DNA of 22,248 nucleotides, taken from IMG/VR virus record IMGVR_UViG_3300031673_000532, positions 1 to 22,248 of that record. One strand, 5' to 3'. This DNA comes from a virus. The notes beneath the pieces are model-generated. The model did not search any database, was not told where the DNA came from, and was given only the letters and a program-made list of their open reading frames with translations. The position numbers were made by a program, and so were the translations under genes. This document shows positions 14,953-21,538 of the stretch, one piece after another; the first letter of the stretch is position 1, and every line of letters begins with the position of its first letter.

Positions 14953-15525
14953 TGGTCGATCTCCTCTGTGGTCAAAATTGGCTGCGGTGCAGACGAGAAT
15001 TCCGTCCTGCCGGGTCTCGGCCACCGCGGCGAGCTCGCTGAAAAACGGCTTGTTCGTGAGGGCATATCCCTCCAGCACCCAGGGGACTTTCTCCCCGGTG
15101 GTCGGGTCCTGGTAGGGGAGGATGGATGCGTCATACCAGCTCGGGCTGCCGTACGCGTAGAGCTTCTTTCCGACGAGGTCATCGCCGAGGGCAGTCCACT
15201 CGATCCGCGCCCAGAGGCCGTCGGCCTCCGCCCGCAGCTCCTTGATCCAGCCGGGGGCGGGACCTCGCTGATGGTTTTCGTCGACGGCGATCTCGATACC
15301 GAGGACGTTGGCGTCGAAGTTGCGGACGATCTGGGAGATGGCGTCGGGGGTGATCTCGTAGATGTCCAGGCCCATGAACTGCCAAGGCGCCTTCCAGCTT
15401 CCGATCGGCATGATGTGGAGCCAGACGCCGCCGCCCTCTGCCTCGGTGGCAGCGCGGGCGGCCGACAGGGGCATGAAGAACTGGATGGCCTGATTCGGTT
15501 TGACGATCGTCGGCGTCTCTGGCAT
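13504..15525 (-). CDS. Protease-scaffold-major capsid fusion (Mu I/Z + T homologues)
   Basis: A 673-residue protein joining three capsid functions. Residues 30-165 match the Mu gpI protease: WLHIMPIGSW, DENHQRGPAPGWIKEL with candidate catalytic His85, then SPSW with candidate Ser127, and LEGYALTNKPFF. Residues 205-300 are a charged coiled coil (AELETQLTAERAKTAQLEAQ) like a scaffold. Residues 370-673 match Mu gpT major head protein, including the segments YRALGAPPRMREWLDE, WEATVQIPISELQADLLGEY and TTLCYDGQYMVDTDH. The ATG at 15525 follows GGAG by nine bases; the frame is open from 15558. An internal in-frame ATG at 14952 has its own ribosome site. Mu encodes protease and capsid separately, so the fusion is unusual for this lineage. 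Confidence 0.85.
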   Translation of the reverse strand: MPETPTIVKPNQAIQFFMPLSAARAATEAEGGGVWLHIMPIGSWKAPWQFMGLDIYEITPDAISQIVRNFDANVLGIEIAVDENHQRGPAPGWIKELRAEADGLWARIEWTALGDDLVGKKLYAYGSPSWYDASILPYQDPTTGEKVPWVLEGYALTNKPFFSELAAVAETRQDGILVCTAANFDHRGDRPMPEPTKPPQGDKQDPPAPPADRTAELETQLTAERAKTAQLEAQQATAKREKSLADITARFAAVRQGQSQLSEAHAKRLAEAAMDIPDDKRDAHVTAQIEAMEKGMVPQGEMGGASPAHIVSGGISPALVATARRLGLDPTFVFAAANRGPGGALDIEGARAGVGRIAPLTASVEMPSLSYQETMILIEGFFVAGYESIQALTSTFANRVVKNQRTIDYRALGAPPRMREWLDEIQGAVLNTKTPFPVTVRDWEATVQIPISELQADLLGEYAMAMQQMGAFAKQHPDELIAALFAAAETTLCYDGQYMVDTDHSEGDSGTQSNFLTTGGDSDDIEDVAVDLGTAIAAFNRFKDDKGKYLRIGSGANAVFDVVCRPEDLPVFDKLATAEQVSGTSGTATNTWKGRIRPMALPEMTAADEWFILWTNGPVKPFIVQYQNEPSALKTLGPDSEHAMKTGRAWFSTQGNYTVAPGDWRYVIKIQKS
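14961..14967 (-). promoter_or_regulatory. Internal ribosome binding site of the nested capsid start
   Basis: AGAGGAG on the minus strand, eight bases upstream of the in-frame ATG at 14952. It lies between codons for the protease and scaffold regions, where a chance strong site exactly at a domain border is unlikely. Confidence 0.6.
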
Positions 15526-15544
15526 CGCTCGTATCTCCTGGGCC

Positions 15545-15587
15545 AAGAGAAAAGCCACCGCCCAGCCCGAAGGCTGCAGACGGTGGC
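15545..15587 (-). terminator. Terminator-like hairpin in the capsid leader
   Basis: On the minus strand GCCACCG (15587-15581) pairs with CGGTGGC (15560-15554). An inner stem CAGCC and GGCTG is closed by a C(UUCG)G tetraloop. TTTTCTCTT (15553-15545) follows at once, as in intrinsic terminators. The ribosome site CAGGAG (15540-15535) and ATG (15525) come directly after. Transcripts from the promoter at 15713-15685 must pass it, so it is either an attenuator or the 3' end of a small RNA. Confidence 0.75.
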
Positions 15588-15678
15588 CGTTTACCGGACC
15601 TCGCCTCGTGTGGAGGCGCTAGGTGCCACTGAGATCTTCAATTATAGGCGGCGGACCTAAGGACCGCCGTGCGTCCGT
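15545..15678 (-). ncRNA. Structured leader or small RNA upstream of the capsid gene
   Basis: About 134 nt from the predicted start point to the end of the terminator-like hairpin. It holds three clear stems: CGGCGG with CCGCCG (15669-15664, 15654-15649) continuing past a U-U mismatch into CC(UUA)GG; CGCCTC with GAGGCG (15618-15613, 15607-15602) around CACAC; and the UUCG-capped terminator hairpin. A GTGGC at 15628-15624 region could pair instead with GCCAC of the terminator arm. From memory, a conserved RNA class linked with Mu gpT genes in metagenomes (Mu-gpT-DE) has been described; whether this is a member is untested. Confidence 0.5.
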
Positions 15679-15684
15679 CGCTAG

Positions 15685-15713
15685 CTTATACCACACCGGA
15701 GGCGGGGAGTCAA
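15685..15713 (-). promoter_or_regulatory. Sigma70-type promoter for the capsid gene
   Basis: TTGACT (15713-15708), exactly 17 bases, TATAAG (15690-15685). Transcription would start near 15678, about 150 bases before the capsid ATG. The -35 box overlaps the TGA stop of the upstream gpF-like gene. A second TATAAT occurs at 15646-15641 but lacks a -35 partner. Confidence 0.75.
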
Positions 15714-16210
15714 GCGGCTTCCAACTCATACGGCTCGATCCGCCAGTCGATCCGCACCCGCTGCTTGCCCTCTTCGTCAACGTACGGCCGGGCCACGAAG
15801 TCTCTTCCCTCGGGCTGGGCAATGACCTTCAGCGGCTTGTACTTCTCGGGAAACCGCATGAAGTGTCCGTGCTCGTCTATCAGGTCCTGGCTCGGCCTCG
15901 AGTAGTCCGGCTCCAGCGGATCGCCGTTGGGATCGACCTCCGCCTTCCCCACGCCGGCCAGGATCCGCCGGCAGTTGATGTGGGCGGGCTGGGAGACGAT
16001 GGGATAGTCGGGGTCGTCGCGCCCGATGATCTGCCCGTCCATCTCCGCGCAGAGGTCGCAGCTCGCGTCGTCCAGCGCCTCGATGATCTCCATGTACGGG
16101 TAGTCATCGGCGGGGATGGCGGCGTCCCGGCCGATGTTCTCGAGCTGCATGACGACGATGTTCGCCGTCATCCGGAGCAGGTTGTTGATGATGTCGGGGG
16201 CTTCAGGCAC
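15710..16210 (-). CDS. Minor head protein, C-terminal domain of Mu gpF type
   Basis: A 166-residue protein. The segment around residues 40-80 (EIIEALDDASCDLCAEMDGQ, then PIVSQPAHINCRRILAG) is the Cys/His cluster ending Mu gpF/SPP1 gp7-type head morphogenesis proteins: CxxC, then P-x-H-x-N-C-R. Usual family members have 250-420 residues, and the helical N-terminal domain is missing here but seems present at the end of the portal protein. The start is taken as GTG at 16210, eight bases into the previous gene's end, with GGAAG seven or more bases ahead; an ATG at 16171 is an alternative. Its stop overlaps the capsid promoter. Confidence 0.7.
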   Translation of the reverse strand: MPEAPDIINNLLRMTANIVVMQLENIGRDAAIPADDYPYMEIIEALDDASCDLCAEMDGQIIGRDDPDYPIVSQPAHINCRRILAGVGKAEVDPNGDPLEPDYSRPSQDLIDEHGHFMRFPEKYKPLKVIAQPEGRDFVARPYVDEEGKQRVRIDWRIEPYELEAA

Positions 16211-16424
16211 GGAGCTTCTTCCGCAGGAACGGCACCGCCTCTTCGATGACATGGCGCAGCAGGGCGGGATCGGAGCTGCGGCGGATCCGGGCTTCGTCGG
16301 TGAGCACGCGTTTGATCTGCCGGACGTGCTGACCGTTGGCGGCGGCCGGATCGGTGATGCCACGATGGACCTGGCCGGTGCTCAGACCGGTGAGTCCGGC
16401 GACGCTCCTGAACGTCAACCCCAT
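16203..16424 (-). CDS. Small HTH-like protein inside the head module
   Basis: A 73-residue basic protein from ATG 16424: MGLTFRSVAGLTGLSTGQVH, then RGITDPAAANGQHVRQIKRV and a C-terminal helical part ending FLRKKLRA. The stretch FRSVAGLTGLSTGQVHRGI looks like a helix-turn-helix (FxxVAxxTGLSxxxVxR). It sits between portal and gpF-like genes, where Mu has no regulator. The frame is open to 16499; starts at 16463 (GTG) and 16445 (ATG) are possible, but AGAGG six bases before 16424 is the best ribosome site. It could be a DNA-binding regulator of the nearby promoter or a packaging factor; function unknown. Confidence 0.55.
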   Translation of the reverse strand: MGLTFRSVAGLTGLSTGQVHRGITDPAAANGQHVRQIKRVLTDEARIRRSSDPALLRHVIEEAVPFLRKKLRA

Positions 16425-16519
16425 GCTGCGCCTCTGACCGTCCATCGAGAGTGCTCTGTTCACCTCTGAACATCCTCTCTGCCGGGCGCTGTGCGCCATC
16501 GGCTACATCTACCCGCCCG

Positions 16520-16538
16520 GAATCGTCTCAGGCGATTC
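16520..16538 (-). other. Short hairpin after the portal gene
   Basis: GAATCG (16520-16525) and CGATTC (16533-16538) form a perfect 6-bp stem with a 7-base loop just downstream of the portal stop codon (16546). No U-run follows; perhaps a message end or pause. Confidence 0.35.
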
Positions 16539-16545
16539 TGTGGCG

Positions 16546-18483
16546 TTATTCGGCAGGAGTCGGTTCGGGCTCCGGAAGCAGCGCGGAGATCATGTCTTCG
16601 AGCGTTGCCACGAGCTGCCGTCCCGCGTCCCGCAGGCCCTCGTCGAGCACGAGGCTGGACTTATCCCGCGCCGCCTGCTCGGCGCTCCGGATGATGCGGG
16701 CGACGGGCAGGTCCATCCGCGCCTGCTCCAGCACCTCATAGAGAACGGCCGCGCGGAGCTGCCCGGCGTGGTCGTCGGCCATCACGTCGGCCTTGGTGGT
16801 GATCCAGCTTCTCATGGCGTTGGATACTGCCTCGGGGACGTCGAGGCTGAGGTCCTTCGCCGATTTCTCCCGGGCGGTGTTGAACAGTCCGAGCATCCAG
16901 TCTCGGAGCAGTCCCCGGTACTCTGATACGTTGGGCACCGTCACCTGGCGCATCTTCAGGAAGTATTTGCCCTTCTCGATCTCCGGCGCTTTGCGGTAGG
17001 ACTCGATCAGCGGCTCAAGCTTCTTCATGAGCGCCGCATGCTGCTTGTCGACGACCTTCTTCATGTCCCGCTGGAAGCTGTCCTGGGCGGCGACGAGGCG
17101 GGCGCGATCGCGGGCCAGCCTCCCCTTGTCCCGCGGCCGGCGGACCTTGGCCGCTTGCAGCGATCGATGGCGCCGGCTGGCCCCGACGTCCTCCTGGGGG
17201 ATGGTCTCCTCGGTGTCGTCGGGCTCCTCGTCCTCGTCCGCCTTCGTCTTCGGCGGGAGGCCGAGGTAGTCACGCGCCATGTCCTCCAGGTCGTCATCCC
17301 TGTCGATGAGCTTGCCGGCGACGAGGTCTTTGAGAAGCTGGAGCAGGCCCACCTTCTGGACGACGTGCGCCAGCGGCCGCCAACCGAGCGTGGGAAATCG
17401 CTCGACGCCCGGGTAGTTATAGCCGACCCACTCCGGGATGAGGAAGCGATCGAAGACGGCGGCGATCCGCTTGAGGACCGTTTCGAGCGCCATCAGGAAG
17501 AGGGTGACGTGGCTGTCGCTGAGCGCCCAGGAGCCGCTGTCGCCGGAGCCGAGCTGGAGGAACTGGGCGAGCGCCGACCGCGCCATGAGCGTATCATGGT
17601 AGGTGATGTATTCGGTGATGCTCGGGAGGCGCTGGTTGCCGGCGGGGAAGGTGGGGTCGTCATAGCCGCTCGGGAGCACCACCCCGCGGCCGAAGTGACG
17701 GAGCACGGCGATATACTGCTCGCGGTCGCTGGCGCTGTGGTTTGCCGGGAGATGCCCGAAGGCGGCCGGGTTGTACAGCCCTTCGAAGCCCTGGTTGGCA
17801 ATGTTGTAGAGGGCGTGCTTGATGTACCAGTGGGTTCGCATCGCCCGCATGATGCCGCGCCCCTCGAAGTTCCCGCCCTGCCCCCGGAAGGTGAACCGCA
17901 GGAGCCGCTCGATGGGAATGACGACATCCCGGGTGATCATGGTTGTGGGGTCGGTGACGCGCTGCTTGACGCCCTGGGAGCCGCCCTCCGCGTCGAGCAT
18001 CCAGTCGATGATAGTGCGGGGGTGGCGGGGGGCGAGCTTCCGCAGCCAGGCCATCCCGTTGCGCGGCTCCCACACCTTCTCCAGAGCGTTGACACCCATC
18101 AGCGGCGACATCATCGTCTCCGCGACGACGTCGGCCCAGGTGATCGTCATGCCCTCGAAGAGGTTGGTGGCGAGTGCCTCGGCAATCTCGATGTCGATGG
18201 GCTCGCCGGCTTCGTTGGGATCGACGCGCCAGTCGGTGCTCTCGGGCGGCAGGGTAAACACCAGCTCCACGGCCTGGATCTGCCCGTCGCCGCGGAGCAT
18301 CTTGTCATAGTCATCGTAGAGCTTCGGCCCTCGAAGGTCTAGGTTGTATTCCTCCAGGATCTTCCCATAGGAGCTGCGCAGCCCGGTGCCGCCGATCTCC
18401 CCTGGGGAGGGGCGGCGGCTGATCGTGGCGGCCTGCTGGGGTGTCTGCTGCCCTTGCGCCTTGCGGCGCCGTCGTCTGCTCAT
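16546..18483 (-). CDS. Portal protein (DUF935, Mu gp29-like) with long C-terminal extension
   Basis: A 645-residue protein. Residues 40-410 match DUF935 portals: MLRGDGQIQAVELVFTLPPE, SPLMGVNALEKVWEP, LRFTFRGQGGNFEGRGIMRA, YIKHALYNIANQGFEGLYNP, SGYDDPTFPAGNQRLPSITEY and a late helix KLIDRDDDLEDMARDYLGLP. These form the dodecameric DNA gate at one capsid vertex. Residues 440-640 are an extra helical region (LFNTAREKSAKDLSLDVPEA, MADDHAGQLRAAVLYEVLEQ), resembling the N-terminal part of gpF-type head morphogenesis proteins. Mu gp29 has about 510 residues, so this is longer than usual. Starts three bases after the terminase stop. Confidence 0.85.
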   Translation of the reverse strand: MSRRRRRKAQGQQTPQQAATISRRPSPGEIGGTGLRSSYGKILEEYNLDLRGPKLYDDYDKMLRGDGQIQAVELVFTLPPESTDWRVDPNEAGEPIDIEIAEALATNLFEGMTITWADVVAETMMSPLMGVNALEKVWEPRNGMAWLRKLAPRHPRTIIDWMLDAEGGSQGVKQRVTDPTTMITRDVVIPIERLLRFTFRGQGGNFEGRGIMRAMRTHWYIKHALYNIANQGFEGLYNPAAFGHLPANHSASDREQYIAVLRHFGRGVVLPSGYDDPTFPAGNQRLPSITEYITYHDTLMARSALAQFLQLGSGDSGSWALSDSHVTLFLMALETVLKRIAAVFDRFLIPEWVGYNYPGVERFPTLGWRPLAHVVQKVGLLQLLKDLVAGKLIDRDDDLEDMARDYLGLPPKTKADEDEEPDDTEETIPQEDVGASRRHRSLQAAKVRRPRDKGRLARDRARLVAAQDSFQRDMKKVVDKQHAALMKKLEPLIESYRKAPEIEKGKYFLKMRQVTVPNVSEYRGLLRDWMLGLFNTAREKSAKDLSLDVPEAVSNAMRSWITTKADVMADDHAGQLRAAVLYEVLEQARMDLPVARIIRSAEQAARDKSSLVLDEGLRDAGRQLVATLEDMISALLPEPEPTPAE

Positions 18484-18486
18484 GGC

Positions 18487-20169
18487 CTACCATCCCCTCG
18501 GGGAGAACTTCTCCCCAACGATATGCTCGCTCGGCTGTCCTCGCATCGGAGACCGGAAGTGCCCCGCCGGTGCGAGGCCCAGGGCTTCCTGGGCGCTGAC
18601 GCCGGCGAGCATGTGGGCGAGGGCGAAGGCGAAGTGGTTTTCGACGCCCTTGCGATACTCGAAGCTGCCATCGGACTTCCGGTCCTTCACCACCCGGCCG
18701 AGGTGCTCTCTCACCCGCTGCGTCTGCGGCAGTCCCGGCCTGGGCAGGTAGAGCTCTCCGGAGAGGAAGCCGGCGACGAGCTCGTCGAGCAGGTCGGTCC
18801 GGTTCATGGAGATCTTCCGGACGGGCTTCGTGTCGGCATCCTCTTCGCCCACGGTCCGCTGCTGCGCGCCGGTGTAGATGATGGCGCCGTTGCCGAGCGC
18901 CCGGCACAGCTCCTTCGCCTTCGTCTTCTCCGGCATGGCGTCGATGATGAATGCGGCGACGTTATGATCCCGGAGCCGCTTCTGGACGAGGCCCCAGTCG
19001 GGCGTTTCTTCGAGCCACACGACCTTGCCCACGCCGCCCGCATACCGGGCGATGGCGAGGTGGATGACGTCGCCGACGTCGATTCCGGCGAACGGGATCC
19101 CCAGCGGGAGATCCGCTCCCTTGCCCACCGGGCTGATGCCCCATGTGCCGCAGCGCTCGTTCAGAACAACATCGGTGAGGGGTTTGCGATCGCCCGCAAA
19201 GGGCAGCCCGAGAATCGAGATATGGAAGCGCTCCATCCGGTTCGGGCGGGTCTGCGCATGGTCCCACTGCCCGGCCACGAGATCGGCGTCGACGTGGGGA
19301 CCGTAGAGCTGGGAGATGTGGTAGCCGGAGACCTCGCGGCCCGGGTGCATGGCCACCCATTCCCCATCCGCCCGGTGGAGCTTGGCGTGACAATTGGGGC
19401 AGGCGATCCGCCACTCGCCCCGGATCTGGACGAGGACGTCGGGGAAGCTCAGCTCGAGCGCCGTCCACGTGCGGCAGCGGCGGCAGCGGATCTTCCAGAA
19501 CTGCATATCGGAATGGACGAAGCGCTCGTCGATGTCCATCTCGGGCACGCCGGGCTGCGAATACCACCACTCCCGCTTATAGCTCGAATGGAGGAGGCGG
19601 TCCTGGGCAAACTCGACGATCTCCGGGTTGAGCTCCGCCACCTCGTCCATCATCAACATGTCCAGCGGCGTGCTCTTCACCTCGGCCATGACCTGTGTTG
19701 AGAGGAAGTAGGCTTTGCCGTCGCGGACGCGCTTGAGCCGGACGTTATCGGCGCTGCCTCCGCCGCGCCGCTTCGGGCGATTGGGCGAGCGCCATTCCTC
19801 TTCGGCGACGAGGCGGGTGATCTCGTCGGAGTTGTCGATGATGGGATCGACGATGCCCTGGACGAAGCTCCTCATGCGATGCTGGGTGTCGAGGAAGTAG
19901 CCGACGTGGAGGCCGCCCATCGCCGTGTGGATCAGCGTGCCGACCGCCAGGGTCGAAGCTCCCACCTGGGCGGCCTTCTCGATGATGATCACGCGGCTCT
20001 CATCGCGGGCGATGGCCTCGAGGTACTCATGCCCCTTCAGCGTCCAGGGCTGCTTCGGACGCGGGCGGACGTGGCGCTGGAGGAAGGTGAGGCGGTCCTC
20101 GACGTCAGCGCTTCGGCCGGCGGCTTCTGCGACTGCTTGTCTGAGCTCTGCTGCTTTGGTTGCTGCCAT
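18487..20169 (-). CDS. Terminase large subunit, GpA type
   Basis: A 560-residue DNA-packaging motor. The ATPase has a Walker A-like loop EKAAQVGAS (64-72, without the classical GK[ST]), and Walker B DMLMMDE (170-176). A zinc ribbon follows with Cys229, Cys232, Cys257 and Cys260, a hallmark of lambda GpA-family enzymes. The C-terminal nuclease has GIDVGD (Asp364) and FIIDAMPEKT (Asp410) as likely metal ligands. Mu itself uses a different terminase class, so the head module is mosaic. The first 65 bases overlap the end of the small-terminase gene in another frame; no later start preserves the ATPase, so the overlap is probably real. Confidence 0.85.
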   Translation of the reverse strand: MAATKAAELRQAVAEAAGRSADVEDRLTFLQRHVRPRPKQPWTLKGHEYLEAIARDESRVIIIEKAAQVGASTLAVGTLIHTAMGGLHVGYFLDTQHRMRSFVQGIVDPIIDNSDEITRLVAEEEWRSPNRPKRRGGGSADNVRLKRVRDGKAYFLSTQVMAEVKSTPLDMLMMDEVAELNPEIVEFAQDRLLHSSYKREWWYSQPGVPEMDIDERFVHSDMQFWKIRCRRCRTWTALELSFPDVLVQIRGEWRIACPNCHAKLHRADGEWVAMHPGREVSGYHISQLYGPHVDADLVAGQWDHAQTRPNRMERFHISILGLPFAGDRKPLTDVVLNERCGTWGISPVGKGADLPLGIPFAGIDVGDVIHLAIARYAGGVGKVVWLEETPDWGLVQKRLRDHNVAAFIIDAMPEKTKAKELCRALGNGAIIYTGAQQRTVGEEDADTKPVRKISMNRTDLLDELVAGFLSGELYLPRPGLPQTQRVREHLGRVVKDRKSDGSFEYRKGVENHFAFALAHMLAGVSAQEALGLAPAGHFRSPMRGQPSEHIVGEKFSPRGW

Positions 20170-20890
20170 TGGGCTTCGATGCCTTGGTCGTCTTCTTCTT
20201 CGGTGGCTGCGGTGTACCGCCGGCCGTGAGCGCCTTCATCGGCTGCGGTGCGAGGTCGAGCTCGGCGAGGATCTTGTTCGCCTTCTCTGGCTCATCCCGG
20301 AGCTGGGAGATGATCCACTGGCGGGCGATGACGTCGGCGCGGCCCTGCTTGAGGGCGAGCTCGACGGCCCGGAGTTCGACCAGCTTCTGTTTCAGCTTGC
20401 GATCCGCGCCGAGGGCGTCGATCTGGGCGATCGTGCGGGCGAGCTCGGCGAGCGACTTGATGAGCTTCGCATCGGCGCTCGCGGCGAGCGCATCCATGTT
20501 GATCTTGTTCACTGCCTGAAGCGCCCGCATGGCGAGGCTGCGGGCGAGGGCGGAAGCGATCGTGGCGGGCGTGTCCGGATCCATCGCCGCCTGTTCCGCC
20601 CGGAGCCGCCGCTCGATCTCCAGGGCGTCGTGATAGTGGCCGAGGAAATGATTGTGGTAGTGGCGGCTGAGTGCCTTATCGGTGACCCTAATCCCATGCG
20701 TGCCGAGGAATTCGATCACTTCCTTCTGCTCGTGGCCCATCATGAGCATCTCGGTCATCTCGCCGAAGCGCTCGGGGTGGGTGCGGTAGATGCGACAGAT
20801 CGAGCAGCGGGAGGCCAGGGGGAAGATCGGCACCTGGATCTCGGTGGTGAATGTTCCGACCGGCTTGACGGCATCGCCTTTGCGTGGCAT
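20105..20890 (-). CDS. Zinc/HTH protein, candidate small terminase subunit
   Basis: A 261-residue protein. Residues 25-90 carry CSICRIYRTHPERFGEMTEM, followed by VTDKALSRHYHNHF: the pattern CxxC, HPxR, helix, HTH, then RHxxNH found in a common phage DNA-binding family. The middle is helical with leucine-rich repeats (SLAELARTIAQIDALGADRK), suited to oligomerisation, and the tail is very basic (KKKTTKASK, SRRSRRPKR). Position directly before the large terminase supports recognition of phage DNA for packaging. The ATG at 20890 follows GGGGTG by six bases; the open frame up to 20983 runs through a terminator hairpin and is not used. Confidence 0.65.
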   Translation of the reverse strand: MPRKGDAVKPVGTFTTEIQVPIFPLASRCSICRIYRTHPERFGEMTEMLMMGHEQKEVIEFLGTHGIRVTDKALSRHYHNHFLGHYHDALEIERRLRAEQAAMDPDTPATIASALARSLAMRALQAVNKINMDALAASADAKLIKSLAELARTIAQIDALGADRKLKQKLVELRAVELALKQGRADVIARQWIISQLRDEPEKANKILAELDLAPQPMKALTAGGTPQPPKKKTTKASKPNGSNQSSRAQTSSRRSRRPKR

Positions 20891-20912
20891 GGCGTTCACC
20901 CCATTCAAACCA

Positions 20913-20957
20913 AAAGCCGAGGTCAGGGCCGCGCGAGCGGCCTGTGACCTCGGCTTT
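20913..20957 (-). terminator. Long perfect hairpin before the terminase genes
   Basis: AAAGCCGAGGTCA (20913-20925) and TGACCTCGGCTTT (20945-20957) are exact reverse complements, and inside them GGCCGC/GCGGCC pair around a four-base loop. On the minus strand TTTTGGTTTG follows. It lies only about ten bases after the predicted start point of the nearby promoter, so a transcript from there would meet it immediately: attenuation, termination of the early operon, or a short RNA of about 60 nt. Confidence 0.8.
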
Positions 20958-20973
20958 CGATTCTTCTGGAGGG

Positions 20974-21002
20974 ATTGTACCATGTCGGGAACGGAACCTC
21001 AA
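20974..21002 (-). promoter_or_regulatory. Sigma70-type promoter for the terminase/head operon
   Basis: TTGAGG (21002-20997), exactly 17 bases, TACAAT (20979-20974). Start expected near 20967. The -35 box overlaps the TGA stop of the gam gene (21001-20999), just as the capsid promoter overlaps a stop codon. Confidence 0.6.
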
Positions 21003-21523
21003 GCAAGCTCGTAGTATGCGATTTCGTCCTGGGTGATCGACACGCCGAGGATCCGGCGCTGATCCTCATCGACGGCGCCCTTCTCGATCGCCGCCATGAG
21101 AGCTTCCTTGTCCAGAGTCTCCTTCGTTCGGATGAACTTCTCACGAAGGCTCTTTGGCATCTCCTTGATGGCGTCCAGGACCTTCGCCCACGTCAGCTTC
21201 TTCGGGATGCTGAGCTTTGCCGGAGATAGCTTGAGCCCGACCCGGCCGGCCTCCAGCAGGACACTGCGGGATTCCCCCTCCTGGCTCAGCTCCTTGCGGT
21301 GGGCGAACACGAAATCGCCGACAGCCTCGGCGAGTTCCTTCAGGTCTGCCTGGAGCGGATCGATCTGGGGCGAATAGCGCTGCTGGAGGTTCGCTGTTCC
21401 CTTGTCGAGCCGCCCCTGGAGCCGGGCGACATCCGCCTCGGTCTGCTTGATGCGGAGCAGGGCGGCGTTCACCGCCTCCCACGTCTCCAATGGCTTCGTC
21501 TGCTGCTTCGTTGCTGTCGTCAT
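20999..21523 (-). CDS. gam: Host-nuclease inhibitor Gam (Mu Gam-like)
   Basis: A 174-residue protein matching Mu Gam, which binds double-strand DNA ends like Ku and shields them from exonucleases. The N-terminal part is a long helical hairpin (AVNAALLRIKQTEADVARLQ, NLQQRYSPQIDPLQADLKEL), followed by GDFVFAHRKEL, the strand pair SRSVLLEAGRVGLKLSPAKL, then TWAKVLDAIKEMPKSLREKF and a C-terminal VSITQDEIAYYELA. This order and length (about 175) are typical. It is found mainly in transposing phages, supporting a Mu-like lifestyle. AGGA lies nine bases before the ATG. It ends the visible early region. Confidence 0.85.
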   Translation of the reverse strand: MTTATKQQTKPLETWEAVNAALLRIKQTEADVARLQGRLDKGTANLQQRYSPQIDPLQADLKELAEAVGDFVFAHRKELSQEGESRSVLLEAGRVGLKLSPAKLSIPKKLTWAKVLDAIKEMPKSLREKFIRTKETLDKEALMAAIEKGAVDEDQRRILGVSITQDEIAYYELA

Positions 21524-21538
21524 CTGCTGCGATCCTTG

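Noticed and set aside
15641-15646. A perfect TATAAT box in the capsid leader
   Set aside because: The base positions 17 upstream read CGGCGG, so no -35 element; the TTGACT/TATAAG pair is far better.
12549-15660. Plus-strand frames of 324 and 353 codons opposite decoration and capsid genes
   Set aside because: Antisense shadows created by strong GC3 bias; no ribosome site or recognisable protein features.
17038-19701. Long plus-strand frames (434 and 415 codons) opposite portal and terminase
   Set aside because: Both are shadows of well-recognised genes; their translations lack any family pattern.
20891-20983. N-terminal extension of the small-terminase candidate
   Set aside because: It would translate the terminator hairpin; the ATG at 20890 has a better ribosome site.
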